This document shows, piece after piece, positions 1 to 14,203 of a stretch of DNA of 64,000 nt. The stretch covers positions 5,272,501 through 5,336,500 of the forward strand of contig JAKNDB010000087.1 in the NCBI GenBank assembly GCA_024305405.1, written 5' to 3'. The stretch is from Dirofilaria immitis. Taxonomy: Eukaryota; Nematoda; Chromadorea; Rhabditida; Onchocercidae. How positions within the stretch are numbered: the first letter of the stretch is position 1; the number at the start of each line of letters is the position of its first letter. A program made the position numbers and the translations under genes. Under the pieces are notes generated by a model that searched no databases, was not told the origin of the DNA, and saw only the letters and a list, made by a program, of their open reading frames with translations.

Positions 1-3000
1 AATTCATCCGAAGAGAAATGCATTAATAACTAAAAGGTAGTAAGTTGCCAATAAACAAATTTATAAATGAAAAATATTTGTTGTCCGAATAATGACAATT
101 TCAAATGCGAACCATAAGAACATTGTTGACATAATTTTTATCATTTAATTTTCTAACTCATTGGCACTTCTTTATCAACCATATCAAAATATTTATTCCA
201 TGCATTTGTAATTAATTTCGCCAATTGTTCTATGCTTTTTCTCCTTCCAAACAATCTGATGTTTTTCATATAACATTTCCAACTAATCTTTTACTTAAGT
301 TTTGTAATTTTTTGGCACTTTTGTTGTTTCGGGAAAACCCATAGACATTGAATAGCTATACAAATTTTAACCAGTAATGAGTAAGTGAACTGATCATAGA
401 ACTTTGACATATTGAATAATTCAAAAGCATTAAAAAAAAGTATCGAAAGAAGTAAGATAATCTTTAGAAGTAGATTAAAAAACTAGTTATTCTACTTCCG
501 ATTAAAAAAGCCTGAACAACATATCCAAATATAAACTGCACCATTTTAGGATAGTTTTTGCAAATGATGAAGATAACTGCTGTGACATATCGATCGCTGA
601 TTAATATGGATTTCAGAAATTTGACATACAGGAAGTTTAATCATAAATAAACTGAAAAGTATGGTAACTGACACATCATTCAAGGGATTTGAATTCATTT
701 AGTGCTGCGATATATCTGATATTCAAGACTTAATTATTTAAAATCAATTTGAAATCAAAATTGCAGGACGATTTTCTTTCTTTAAAGGATTATTAAAAGC
801 AATGAAATTCTTAAAGCTATGAAACACTGCAACGCGATATTTCGAATAAAATTTTGAATAATTCAAATAAATAACAAATTTCAGAATATATGCATTGCAA
901 ATAATCCAAGTTCAAATTCTCTATTTTTATAAAATAGTGTTAAAGCTCTGCGTTCTGAAGGAATGTTTCAATTTTGCTTTTCAATACTCTATGAATACGG
1001 TAAAAAATGGGCCATAGAAAGAAGTTCTGATAGACAAAATTTTTCTCCCTTGTTTTGGTAGTGATCCTTCCATATTGAAAAGCTGTCACTGTATATCACT
1101 ATATAATACTCATTATTATTATTTATATTAATAATGAATATTATCTTAGTCTATAGGACTAAAGATTTATGCGAATAAAATTAATCGTTACCATAATAAA
1201 ATGACTTGATTTTTGCGAAGTTCCTCCAGCTTTTTAAATTACGACTATTATAGTCCTGAGAAAAAACGGATGAAATAATTGACTGAAACATTCAGAAAAC
1301 TAGATAATAGTTTTCCTAATAAATTTTAAAAGTATACCAGCTATTTTTAATTGCAAAGAAGTAATAATTTACCGAATTTTTGCTAAGCCATAATCTAAGC
1401 CTCCAAATTCACTAATTAATAAAATTGCTACATTTCTATAACTGTGTAACATCAGTAATATCTTTGCTTGCAGATTCTTAAAGTCTTTGCTTAATCTAAA
1501 ACTGGCACAATATTCTGATTTTTTCAGTTAAGATTCATTGACATCAAATTAATTAATTATGCTTACCATCAACTCTTCTCTTTAGTTGTTAGTACAGCAG
1601 AGATAATTAAAACAAAAGCATGACGAAATTCATACAAGATTCACGGTTTTATGAATTTTGGAATATCGTTGCAAAATTAATGGAAAAGTTAATCTGAACA
1701 GTCGATTCTGTAATTCGAAGTCTTCATTTATACCGTAAGTTGAAGAAAAACATGGAAAATAGAAAAATAATTCGAATTTTAGAAAATCTACTATACCTTG
1801 ATTGAAATAATAATTTGCATCAAAATATAGCAAATTACATGAGAGATGAAATTTTATTGTAAAGTTATTTTGAAATATTCTCTTATCCAAAATAATTACA
1901 TGTATGAAGCTTGATGAAAGAATTGGTAAGATTATCCTCAACAAAAATAATATGCATGATTGATCAAAGATAAAACTTCTGATGATGTGACATAATTGAA
2001 CACATCTTTGTATTTGATCATAAATAGGAAGAAATCAAAATCCAAATCAAACTAGTCTGGTTCCATAGAATTAGCGAATGATTTCAAAATCAAAACTTTC
2101 TCAGAATAAATTTGAATACTCTTTCCTCTCACATGTTATGATTAAATATAAATTCTTGAATGTTCATGTCTCCATTAGAATTAAATCGAAAAAAAATCAT
2201 ATTTTAAAGTCTTCTCATTTTCCTTAGCAAAAATTCTTTAATAAATTAAACTCTTTTCTGTCAATACTTCGTTCTTAACATTTTTCTGTTACACCAAAAT
2301 CCTAAGAAACCCTGCTCTGATATTATTTCCTTCTAAAATATTTCAATATCGAATTTTTCTCAGCCCTTACTACAATAAATCAAGCGAAATTTTTGATATG
2401 AAATAAATTATGTATTAGAAATCATTACAAAGCAGAAATCTATCAATAATAATTGCATTTAAATACAGATATAATGTTGCAATAATTTCTTTTATCTATA
2501 AAACTATGAACCAAACTTAACATTTTAAGTCGTCAAATAAAATTACAGACAGAGATGTTTCGGTAAACTAACGCTTGAAAGCAAAATTAACAGACTATTC
2601 CACCAATGAAAGCTTCCTGACAGTTTGAAGTCCCATCATCAGATTCCCTAAAAGTTTAATATGAAAATATTCCGAAGCCATAGCTAACCACACAAATCGT
2701 CAAATAATTTATAATGATTACAGATGGAAATAAAAGTTCCTATTTGACTTGCATAAGCTACTTCTCAATCCCAATTGATCAGATGCAGAAAAACAATCTT
2801 TGAAGATTCTCAACAAAGAAGCCTGCCAATACAAAATTTTATTGAACAATCAATTAACTTGACAATTTTTAATCAATACTTTGATCGTGATATGTTCCCT
2901 TGCTGAAACGCTTCAGGCAGTCCAGACATTTATTTTAGCAAAAAAATCCAAAAATAAAATTCATTTTGGCATAACAGATACTTTAAAAAACATTTTAAAT

Positions 3001-4697
3001 AGTTTCTGAAATATTTGTTATCCGGAATTGTACAGGAATGCTTCTGATAAAAAGTAGTAAGAAAACCTAAGTTATGAACTGCGAAATAATATAAAAAAAA
3101 AAAATCTTATAGATTTCAATTACTTCTAAAACTATTAAATTTCGGTTATTTGCTTATTATTTCTTGCAAAATTCATCTATTCTTATTCTATTCTTATTGC
3201 CGATATAAATTCTTCATCTATTGACTTATCACGATAGATCAAACAACGTAAAGCATGTCGTGAGAATTGCTAATACAGATATTTCGAACATTCGCAAGCA
3301 CAGTAAATAACTTCTCAAAACTTTTCCCATCGGAAATTTAAAACTGCTAGCGTAAGATTTAATTATATATGCATTGTAAAACAGCTTGCTTATATCATGA
3401 AAACCAAAAAGATAGCACTAATACAATGATCTCAAAGTAATTCAATAACCTCACCAATTATCTGAAACTGGATATATTATTAGAGAATATATCAGTTATT
3501 TTTAAAAATTAACTTTATATATGATGATTAATTCAAGATCCAAACTTATAAATTAATATATTCGCATACTGTTATCACAGAATACTAAAAAGTGAAGATA
3601 TACATAACAAATAATGTAAGGCAATACAGAACAAGTGAATAGAAAATGCAAAATTATTACCAATGTGTATTATGTCAGCGAAATTAGAATAATGAAAAAT
3701 GTCTAGAAGAAATTTAATCCCGAAAGCATCAATAAAATACTTTCTTTTCACTTATTTCAAAATAGAAATTTTCGAATCAAAGTGATAAACCAAATCCAGT
3801 TTGTTTCGGGAAAGAAGTGAAAATCTGCGTTGAATCAATTTTTCTTTCAAATATGAAAATGTAGAATTATACAGTGTAAATGAAAAAAGCAAATCAAGCA
3901 TAAAAGCTAGAAAGTAGCAATGAAAAGGCAACTAACAATACTAGATATTGAATTACATTACAAGCGATCATAGAATAATTATGCTTTTTCAACATTTAAT
4001 TTGAATAGGTTTTTCCAGCATATGAAGGAAATAATAATTCTTATCAAATTCTTCTGAGAAGTCGACTGAAAAGCTACTTAAATGTATTACAATATGTAAA
4101 GATAATAATTCTGGTTATCACATGTCATTATACGCTTACAAGGAACATCTAATAATTCCAGATTGAAACACTGTATATGAATTTCTTTTCATGTCATTTC
4201 CAAAAAATAAAATAGATTATAATTATTACCTGGAAAAAAATTTTTCACACATCAATGATAGAATTAGAGAATAATATCTGTACAAACTTACTGCAATGAT
4301 GAAAAAACCGTATGGAATGAATTGAAAAGCATTTGCTTAGCGAATAAAGCACATTAATGTTTTAAATATAATAACTTACATTTTAGTATTACTGAAACTT
4401 ATATCTCAATCTTATGCAAATTGTAATCAGCGAATATGCGTAATCTGAAGATGATAAGTACATTGTGAAAAACCTACCGCATTTGTGGCTTTCATGCAGA
4501 TAAATAAAGCGAAGGAAAGTTGAAGGAGAGTGAAGGAAAGTTTACCATTATGTTGCGATACAGTTACTTAAGATATAATAAAGGACTTGGTAAATAATGA
4601 TGTTAAATTGCTGAATAACTTTTTAGATAACGAACTAGAATTTCTTACAGTTATAGAAATTCATAAAAATCCATGTATGTTCATTCGTAAACGGCGA
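1..4697. other. Intergenic AT-rich DNA, no gene seen
   Basis: Both strands were read for splice-flanked open frames and RNA-like structures. Only short open frames in AT-rich sequence appear, with none of the codon-like GC rise that marks the real exons downstream. No repeat array stands out. It probably includes the 3' flank of the minus-strand gene that ends at 4698. Confidence 0.5.
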
Positions 4698-6441
4698 CTA
4701 TCCAATACTGCGGCAATGATTGCATCGTCTGTGAACTGTGCATGGAATAAAACATAGGAAGAGTAAACCAACAGGAAATGTACACACTGCTAAAAGTATC
4801 AGACAAATTAAACAAAACAGATCCGTTTGTCCAGAAAGAATTCCAATCTGAAAAATAACATTCAAACAAATGAAAAGTGAAATTCTAGGAGATATATTTT
4901 CACAGATATTAAGTTCAACCACTCGACAGTAATGAAAATGAAGTTTCAGAAAAGAGCTGAAAGATAAAGAAAGCAAAACCTGTATTTCGAAAAGAAAAAG
5001 AAGGGAAAATGTTATGTAAACTCATGTTGCAGTTAAACGGAAAAAAATCAATATTAAATAACTATCTTTATGTTAAGTAAAACATATATCAATAAACACA
5101 GAATTCCGGTTATAAATAAAAAGATAAGTAGAACTACTGTGACTATTATCAATGAATAAAAGAAAAAAATTAGACTTACTCCACAGTGAGGGCAATGTCT
5201 TGAACGTGATATAACTGCGCGAGAATGTTGTGATGATACAGAAGCTGAAACACTAATTAAAAACAACATGGAATAAGTGAAGACGGAAATATTTCATTAA
5301 AGCATTACTTTTCTCATTGATGAATGAAACTGAAACTTATTCATTTGCCAAATGATCTAACTCACAGAATCTGCATGGAGTATGTACTAATTCATTACGT
5401 ATAGATATATGCATTAACACCTTTAGCATATGAAACGTTTTATCCATTTTTTAAAAAAATCAAGTAAATGTAAAATGTGATTTTTTATTTTTAATCCAGT
5501 CATAAATGTTATCGGTTTAATTTCAAACGAATTTATCCAACGGTAATTTGCTCGTTGTACATATTGACATTATGGTAGAAGTAAGAACGATACAGGTCAA
5601 ATTTGCATAGTAGAGATAAAATTTAATAAATATCCGTAAAATGAATTTGGCTTTTATTTAGTTTAGATATGTATACTTAAAATATTTAAAAGATTAGATG
5701 AAAATTTTAAATAGAACAAACCTAATAGAGAAGGTGATGTTGGCAGAAACATTTGGTTCGAAACTGATAACGAAGGATATGGAGGAACAGCACCATGAGG
5801 TTTCGAAAACGTAATGACATCTGAATTAGTCAAATATGGCTCTGAAGTATCTGGATATGCCATCGCTGTTTGATATGAGGGTGGAGGTTCCTGCAAAAAT
5901 CTTTCCCAAAGATAACCTAATTTTTTTATAAATAACCACTTTTAACCATTTAGGTAGTTGACATAAGATCGTAAATAGCACTTTTTCAAAAAAATTCATT
6001 CTGCTTCACTTCACTGATTACTACCAATCTTGACTACTTTGCTCCATAAAATTAATAAGTTAGACTATTTCCACTCATGGTAACAAACGACAATATATTC
6101 ATTTGGCAAGACAACAATTTGACATGAGAAATGAATATTGATTCATTTTGATAAAATCTTAATCCAAATTTTTTTATTAACAAAACGACTTCTAATAATC
6201 ATTTTATTGACTATAACATGGAAAATGCATCATAACGCAAAACAAACCTGTACGGTGATAATGGTAGTCCCATATCACATCTTACAGGCGGTTGTGGACC
6301 AAGAAGTAGATTAGCTGGTGTAAATGATGGCTGCTGAGATAATGTTGAAGCAGTCTGACCAATTATATCTTCTGATGAAGAGGAATTTCCTTTTCGTGGT
6401 GTTGATAATATGCCGCCTTCTCGCTGTTTCTTTCCCGACAT
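4698..6441 (-). CDS. BRI3: BRI3-like small membrane protein, four exons
   Basis: Exons at 6286-6441, 5722-5890, 5180-5244 and 4698-4847 join in phase into a protein of about 179 residues. Donors are GTAAGA, GTTTGT and GTAAGT; acceptors are TTGCAG, TTTCAG and TTTCAG. The N-terminal half is low-complexity and rich in Ser and Pro, with a PPPSY motif (PPxY type, a WW-domain/NEDD4-ligase ligand) at the start of exon 2. The C-terminal part has the BRI3 layout: a CPHCG cysteine pair, a hydrophobic stretch containing LAVCTFPVGLLFLCF, then a second pair in RRCNHC. In the BRI3 family this is a small lysosomal/endomembrane protein of poorly known function. A second possible donor after SPYR in exon 1 would break the frame, so the in-phase GTAAGA site at 6285 was chosen. 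The 52-residue N-terminal extension compared with human BRI3 may be lineage-specific. Confidence 0.75.
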
Positions 6442-8888
6442 AAAGCGAATTTTTTAGTAATATAGAGGCAAACAAAAACAATTTATACTATTCCGAGGAT
6501 TGATTTATCTATAAAACGAGATTTTAGAGCAAAAGGAGTAATTAATAAGAGCGAAATACAGCTATTTTACCTAACATTGTATTATGCACTGAAATCCAAC
6601 TTCAACTGTTGCTGTTCAAAATGAAATCATACTTCACCAACCTGACAAGCACTATAATCTTCAAAACTATATTATTCAAATTTCGGAAATATCGATGGTC
6701 TTGAAATTCGTTTTTGAAGTCCCAAGCGCATAAGATTTTGAATTTCAACAGTAAAAAATAATACCCGCATCTCAAACTCACTAGTTTTAATAGAAGTTTC
6801 AGTGAACAGTGCTGAATAATAGCTGAAGTTGGGACCACACAAAAGATAAAAAATCCATCATACTAACATCACAGATATAACATTCCAAGAACTTCGCTTT
6901 GGGAAAGCAAAAAAAATTAAACTGTAGCTGTTCATTATTTGTTTTTGCAGCAGACAAATTTGTTAAAATATTAGTGAAAAGGTAGAAAGGGAACAAGGTG
7001 GAACTGTACATATCATGGAGAACATTAACCATCGAGCTATTTTGCATGAAATGATAATTCTCATCACTCAGCTTTTCGCTCATCTTATGACATATAAAGA
7101 TCGAAACATGGTGTAAGAAATATATTAATTCCATACCAAAAAAATATGCCACTTTTGTTTCCTAATTCCGAGGACTAAATCTATTGTAAACGTAAAAAGC
7201 TAGGAAATTATAAAAGTGAAAAAGAAAGAAGGTTAGGAAATAACAATTAGATATTGTTTATGTAGTGATTATCCAAACCAATATATTAAATATCCAAGCA
7301 TAAAAGTATGAATTCTTTCAAATGAAATCTTCATTCACAACAAAATTTAACAGAAAGTTTACAAAATTAATCGAAAGCCTAGCAAATGGAAAACAATAAT
7401 AAACAGCCAAAAATGACATAAAACAAAACACATTCAGACACTTTTTATGCTACACTTCACAAGAAATTTAATCTTAATTCATCAGCACCACCATTATTTT
7501 GATGACACCTCAAATATATGGAAATATTATTGCATAATTTTTCCCGATACCAACCTGAATTATACAATAAATTTGATTGCTTACAAAATGCTAAACAGAA
7601 ATTGGCACTGCCATATTTTATTTGAAATGTACCAATACATTAAAACCTTTTACGGTCAATGAAAAACGATGAAAATAAGAAGCCCATGACAGATATGGAT
7701 TTTCGATATTATTTTAACAGACTCTTATATTTTCATTTTCTGTACCGACAATTGTTTACGAACTTCAAAAAAATATTATCCTCCAAGTGACTTTATAAAA
7801 TCAAGCAAGTAAATATACGCGACATGATTAATCCTTTCTAATCAAAACGTAAAACAACATCGTAAATAACAATAAAAATGCTAGAAATGAACTGCAAAAT
7901 TCTTCTGCAAAAAAAAAAAATTCCTAAAAATCACATAAAACATGAAGCAGTGGTAGAAAGATCAACAGAGACTACTACGCTGTAGACACCCTTGCAAATT
8001 TGTAACATATACGCAGCTTGTTAATATTCATCAAACAATCGCAGATGTGATAAAATATCACTGTATTCAATTCATGTTGGAAAATTATAAATAAATGACA
8101 AAAATATTTGGATAACGCTGCCTCGTTAATTTCCAGGATTTGTGATTGAGTAGAGCCAAAATTTAATTCCAAAAAACCCGTTATATTTGCTGTATTGCTA
8201 ATTATAATAATAATAGCACAATAATGCTAAAAATATTGCAATAGTAATACTAATATAATGATAACAACAATAACAGTAATAATAACGTTGACACGTAATA
8301 ATAACGTAATAAACGGAATAATAATAATCTTCCTTATCATTTTTTCTCCTTTTTTCTTGTCTTTTCTCTCATTGTCTAGCTCCTTCTTTCATCTAATGTT
8401 ATTAAAAATCCTAAATTGATTTCTGAATTCTAGCTTAAGAGGTCGAATAGCACGAATCAGAGCTTCCAAATAGGATGGAGTTTTGATTATAAGAATATTA
8501 GACGAATAATGTAAATAATAAATTCCGTTAATAATAATTAAATTACTCGCTTTCACAAAAAATTCTGGAAAGAGAAACATGCAAAAATCAACTATAGAAT
8601 AAACAGATGATAGCTATCAATGATCGCAATGCACATAATAAACGAATCATCGACCAATCACTGCAAAATTTCCAGTACAACATCGTGCCCAATGTGCTCA
8701 AATCGTGCTAGTCAAAGAGACAAACGGTGAGCTGTAATGAAAAAAGTTTTCAGAAAACGTGTTCTGTTTTCCACCAACATATATTGAAATAAATTCACCC
8801 CCCTCCTCCCTTCTCCTGCCGCCTTCTAATTTTCTAAACATCATTCTGTTTTCTTCAATTTCATACAGGTAGTTAATCATATAAAACT
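6442..8888. other. Intergenic region
   Basis: Upstream flank of the BRI3-like gene and 3' flank of the DNAJC11-like gene. Open frames on both strands (for example 6799-7152 minus, 7447-7662 plus) are AT-rich, lack convincing splice sites and match no family I know. A degenerate AAT/AAC trinucleotide stretch lies at about 8199-8330. A missing last exon of DNAJC11 could lie between 8600 and 8890. Confidence 0.4.
8199..8330. repeat. Degenerate AAT/AAC trinucleotide tract
   Basis: The sequence is dominated by imperfect TAATAA, ACAATAA and ACGTAATAA units. It is a typical simple-sequence expansion with no coding signal. Confidence 0.6.
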
Positions 8889-11800
8889 TCAAAAGATTGA
8901 AAAAAATTTGAAGCTTATGCTATTAAGATATAAAAATTTTAAATATTTATGGTGTTTTACAAATACTCTCACTAATTCAAACTTCAAAACTGAGAAATAT
9001 ATTGCAATATTTCCAAGAAAATTTGAGAGAATGTTCTCCAAAAACTGACATATCATTGGTATGTGCAATGCAACTTCATCCGGTACTGAAACGGAATGAA
9101 TTTGGTCTTTGTATTTGTAAATGACCCGTAGCATTTTCGATTCTGTTGGACAAGGATCGTAAAATCCTGGTAATTGACTCTACAAACAGAAAACAATATT
9201 GATAAAAGAAAAACGGAGAAAGATAAAGCTACGTGCAGCACTTTTGCAATTTGTAATCGTGAAACAACACTGGTACCTAATATAATTTCTTCAGCAATTC
9301 TATGAATTTATGCTCAGAAATCCATTAGAAATTTCTTAGTCGTTATATTGGTTGTTACAGACAACAATTATATTGATTGTTACACTCATTAACTGTAAAT
9401 TTATTTCCAACGCTTTTTATATAACTCTGCAACGCAATTAGTTTCCAAATCTTATAATAAGATTTCCTCACAATGAACTGCATGATTTCAGAGATTCATA
9501 AAAGAAATTTTTCATTAAAAAAAAAGCGTAATGTTATTAAAGCTTTTATTCTAGCTCGCTAATATCGCTATGATTTCTGTTATTCTCTTTTATGAGTGTC
9601 CATTAATAAAAATCTTGTGGATTTAGGAATTAAGAAATTAATGAGCTAATAATATATTAAAAATTACTGAAATAGGAAAAGACATTACGGAAATAAGACA
9701 AATGTTTACCTTTCCAGAGTAAATCCTTAATTGAGAATCATTAACCATCGCTTGTAATGGCACTGTGACATCAACAATATGATTCCCTAATAGTGGATAT
9801 GACAATGCATTAGGGCCTTCTCCGACCATTTGACCATATTTCGCTTCAACGATGATTAAACCGTGCTTCTGTTCTTCTTCTTTCGCTATTCGTTCCGCTG
9901 TACGTCTCATCAAATCTATGATATTGCTTGCTTCCTCACGTTTAACTGCATCTATCTAAACGCAAGATTATAAAAATCTGATGAATAATAATAAACATGT
10001 GCGAGTATATTTTATATAAGCAATGTAACATGAATAAATGTCTCATTTAATATTCATCCCAATCTATACTTCCGTTCTATTAATTTTTCTATTAATTTGT
10101 TTTATATTTGAATACCTGCCGTTCTTCCGAATGATCCTCAAACAGTGACATGAAACGTTCGTATGTATGTCGGAAAATTCCTTTCAATAAATAAAAGGCT
10201 GCAATTGGCATAATAACACCATACAAAGTTGAACGCGCTAAATCTTCCTCGCTGTCACATAACAGAAATTGATAATCGTAAACTGAGGCACCCGTTTTCA
10301 ACCTTAAATGAATTTTAAATAAATGAGAAATAAAATGACATCTAAAAACAGTGATTTAAAATAAGGAAACATCGATGAAGTTAAAGAAAGTAACAAGATC
10401 CGAAGATTACTCACCTAAATTTAGCTTGTAAAAGACAAGAAGGAAAGCAAATAATACGTCACATCCTATCCGGGAGTATCTTGATAAACGTCTTTCAAAC
10501 GCAACTGCTGGCATAATACCCATTAATGAAAATATGCACGAAAATTCGGTAAACGAGTCCTGTCCTATACTTCGTCTCGTATAGACCATTCGAACATTTG
10601 AATTTGATGGTGATATCTAAAAATGTTTGTCATTGACACAAGTAATACAAGTAATCAAAGATAAATTTCCAAAAAAATTTACAATTTCAATTATTCCTTC
10701 ACTTTTTCATTCATATGACTAATGCTAAACAAACGACATAATACTTTTAGTAAAAAAGATAGAAAAAGCTAACCGTCAAATTAATAAGGAACTTCGGCAT
10801 ATTAAATTCGGTATGGATCAAAGATGTAGTCAAATACGGCTGAAATCCGCAATGATATATTATAGATCCTTGCCAACATGGATGTAAATTCCTAGACAGA
10901 ACTGAAAAACGACAAGTTTCAGAAGTTAATTATATTCATATGATGCCAAATCAATTTTTTGATAAATGTGATTTTAATGCAACTATGAAATGAAACATAG
11001 AGTGAACTTACTAAAAGTGCAGCCAGGATTAATGGCTGAATAGAGTGGGAAGTATTGTACTGAAGGCTGTATCACAATTGCATTTTTCAAATACATACTT
11101 TTGGCATATTTGCATCCTATCATTATCGAATCTGGTGTAAAAGTTGTAGTTAACTGAAAACAGTTTCTACTCGAAACTTTATTTGTCTTTGCATAAGCTT
11201 CGTTTTTATATCGCAAGGAGGAAATCACATAAATACCTCAAACAGACATGACGATGAGATCATCATTTTCCAATGTAATGCAAATGAACCATCACCTTTA
11301 CCATTATTCATCTTGACACGACCACTCAAGCCCACTTTATCTTTTGCTGTCATAGCACATTCGATGTTCTGGGATATAGATAAACCAGTAACTTGGGGAG
11401 GACATCTAAAATAAATTTTTTTCAACCTATATTTCATAAACTGTATTTTTAGGGCACATATCTATTACCTTAATTAAAACAATAATTTTTCAAAGAATTT
11501 TCAAATAAAATTTATCACTATTCAATTCCAAATTCCTTTCAAATTTTTTTGAAAATAAAAAATTGAATTTGTTTCAATTGCGTTGAAAAATCAGACTGAA
11601 GAATTAATTATAAAGAAAAACCTCAATTCAGGATTCGCAGCGAAAATTCCGGTCAAGGATGTTTTACATGAAAATAAACCCTGGAAACATTTTAAAAGCC
11701 ACATTGTAAGAATTCTATTGAACTTCTTGATAAAGTTTGATAAAATTTCTTCTTATAATCATAATGGCCGTTTAAAATTATTGAGAAGAAAACGAACATC

Positions 11801-12655
11801 TCATTTATGGATTAATAAACTTGAAATATATATACTTACAGAAGGATGAACCCGTTGCAACATTATTTCTGTTTCTCGTAAACGTTTGAGGAACTCATAT
11901 TCTCGCCTAATATTTTCGGCATTGTCCGATTTAGGAATGAGTTCCCAGCCATGCAATTCAAGTCCTTGCAATCCGACCGTGTCATAAATCGTTCGCAGTT
12001 TAGGATCGGTAAGCGCTATAGTAGATTTTAAAAATCCACCATTACATTACTACTTATGTTTCTAATTAACTATGTGTCATTTCTAATTTAGTTCCTCAAT
12101 TACTAACACAAGAACTGTATGGACAATGATGTCAAAAACATAAATCAAAAAGAAAACTTACTTTCATGTGCTTTGCGTAATTTCAAAAAAATTCTCGGCA
12201 TCCTTTTTTTCATCAGGATCACGATGTCGATCCGGGTGGAATATCAAACATTTCTGCCGATACGATCTATTAATTTCATCCAGTGTTGCCTGCAGTTCAA
12301 TAATTTTTCTTATTTATGTTAATACTGAGAAAGCAAATTAGAAATAACACAAATTTAGTCTATTAAATTTTACAGACTTACATTATATATACCGAAAATT
12401 TGTTTAAGTAGAATGTTTTCTTTCATTATCGTTGGACTTGCATTAGACAGGATATATCGTTCTCCAAACTAGCTCACTACGATTGGCCCCGTTTAAGCCA
12501 AAGTAGAATTTTGCTTTGTGAGGTATGAATCATTGAGGAAAACTCACATCTCTTGGAACATTTAGAATCGCATAAAAATCGAGATCTTCATCATCCTGAT
12601 TATTCGCTCCTTCCTCATTCTCATAAATTGAACTCAGCGAAGAAGCATCTGACAT
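8889..12655 (-). CDS. DNAJC11: DNAJC11-like J-domain protein, 11 exons, two frame breaks
   Basis: Exons: 12548-12655, 12162-12289, 11840-12015, 11622-11680, 11237-11405, 11012-11153, 10774-10901, 10415-10616, 10116-10302, 9710-9955, 9179 down to about 8889. The J domain spans exons 1-3 with the HPD tripeptide in IFHPDRHRD, followed by [11 protein letters not shown]. The middle aligns with the DNAJC11 beta-barrel-like region ([15 protein letters not shown]), and the C-terminal domain has [16 protein letters not shown]-type VDVTVPLQ and [14 protein letters not shown]11 is a mitochondrial protein tied to MICOS and cristae organisation, so the same role is inferred. All joins agree in phase except that exon 2 has one base too many (near a T7 run, about 12184) and exon 8 one too few (about 10445). 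The last exon reads about 45 residues past the usual C-terminus into AT-rich sequence. A GTGAGA donor inside it may mark the true exon end. The total open length is about 611 residues against about 560 in human. Confidence 0.85.
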
Positions 12656-13240
12656 AATTATCCGTATTTTTTCGATTTATAAGTATCTCAGTTCAACCTG
12701 AAATATCTTTTCCATTTTTTCACTTTCTCATTTTACTATACAATGCATTAAACGGTTCATTTTCACAAAAACAAAGATACAATTAATAAAAAAAGTACAA
12801 TTTTTTACTGAAAAAGAAATAAAAATAGAGATACACAATTTGACTTGGTGAAGCAATCAAATCGACTAATTCTACTACATTCAAGTAAAGTGATAGCACG
12901 ACAATAAAGTATCATAAGAAGTCATTGCAATAAACTATTCATAATTCACACAACATACCAACAATTCCCAGCTAATCTCAGTATTTAAATTCACTGTAAT
13001 ACGATCCCGGCTATCCATCTCTGAATCAAATGAATGTCATAAACACCGTCCACTCACGATTTACCGCGCATAGACGACAAAAATAGCGGTCGCTTGTTGC
13101 GATGATTTAGTTGTTGTGCTGCAGCTTACGTGTATGATCCAGCAGTGTTTCCACCTGCAGCACCGATAGATTGAACGCGGAAACGTAATATCTGCGAAGA
13201 GGGCATGTTTGGCATTAGATGCCATTAAATGTGCAGCGTC
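12656..13240 (-). promoter_or_regulatory. Likely promoter region of the DNAJC11-like gene
   Basis: The 13010-13200 part is clearly more GC- and CpG-rich than its surroundings (CCGCGC, GCGGTCGC, GAACGCGG) and starts about 360 bases upstream of the DNAJC11 start codon. No open frame there looks coding. This is inferred from composition and position only. A short plus-strand open frame at 13229-13441 has no supporting features. Confidence 0.35.
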
Positions 13241-14125
13241 CGTTATATATGCAAAGTATTAAAGACTTTCTTTAGATGTCAACAAATACTAGTAACTATC
13301 ACACTCGACACTCAAGAAATTTGTCATCAATTTGAAACACACTGCATAATGCATTGTTATCGGAATACGATGTGTGGTTTTTGGATGATTATACCTTTTA
13401 TGATCATCACTTCAGGTATTCATACTTTAGATAATTCATAAATTTAATGTGTAATCTGTACAAGTAACAAGTAGTTCCGTTGATTAGGAGAACTCCTATC
13501 GATAGGCTTTTCGGCTCTATGGCAATCATTGATTTTAAAATTACCGTAAGTTAATATGAAAGCAGTTATGGATGATTATTGATTTGCGTGAGAATGAAAT
13601 AATGTATTTTTATTCCTAATTTCAGTTTCATGGAATTTGAAATGAATTCTGAAAAATTCTTCGATTTAAGAAAATTGTTCATTTTTTGCTTCACGCAATT
13701 GCACAAATAAAAATTACTTTTGAATTAGTAAATTTATTTCAATTATTATCTGTTGTATAGCGAGACTGCTAAAATTTGGAATTTTAAACACTAATTGAAA
13801 GCGGATATTTTCAGAGAATATGATCTCAATTTGAAAAGTTACAATATTAGCAGTAACTTACGTTTGAAAAGGATAGATACTGCAACAGCAAGTAATTTTA
13901 GCCTTGCTAAAATAATTGGATGTGATAATTAGCTTTAATATGCCAATTATCAGAATAAAAGGAGAATTCAACTAATTAAAGTTCAATATTCCAGCATAAA
14001 TAGCATTGCGTTTCTGCTCCATCTTCATTTTCGGTAATTCTAATCGATATTTCGAAATTCAAACTTTAGTCTCCAGTCTCAACAGCTTAATTTTATCAAT
14101 ACCGAAGTTCATAAGAACTACCTGA

Positions 14126-14203
14126 CTAAATTGACAATAGCTGTTTGCCGTCACTTTCATTCATTTCTTTCGATTCGCCATCTTCTTTTTTCTTCAGCAC
14201 GCC
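14126..14203 (-). CDS. Orphan terminal exon of an unrecognised gene
   Basis: An acceptor AACTCAG is followed in phase 0 by 25 strongly hydrophilic codons (GVLKKKEDGES...NESDGKQLLSI) and a TAG stop. The Lys/Glu-rich composition and GC rise look coding. I could not find matching upstream exons between 14204 and 16700, so start, length and product are unknown. It could instead be a chance open stretch behind an acceptor-like sequence. Confidence 0.25.
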   Translation of the reverse strand, partial: GVLKKKEDGESKEMNESDGKQLLSI

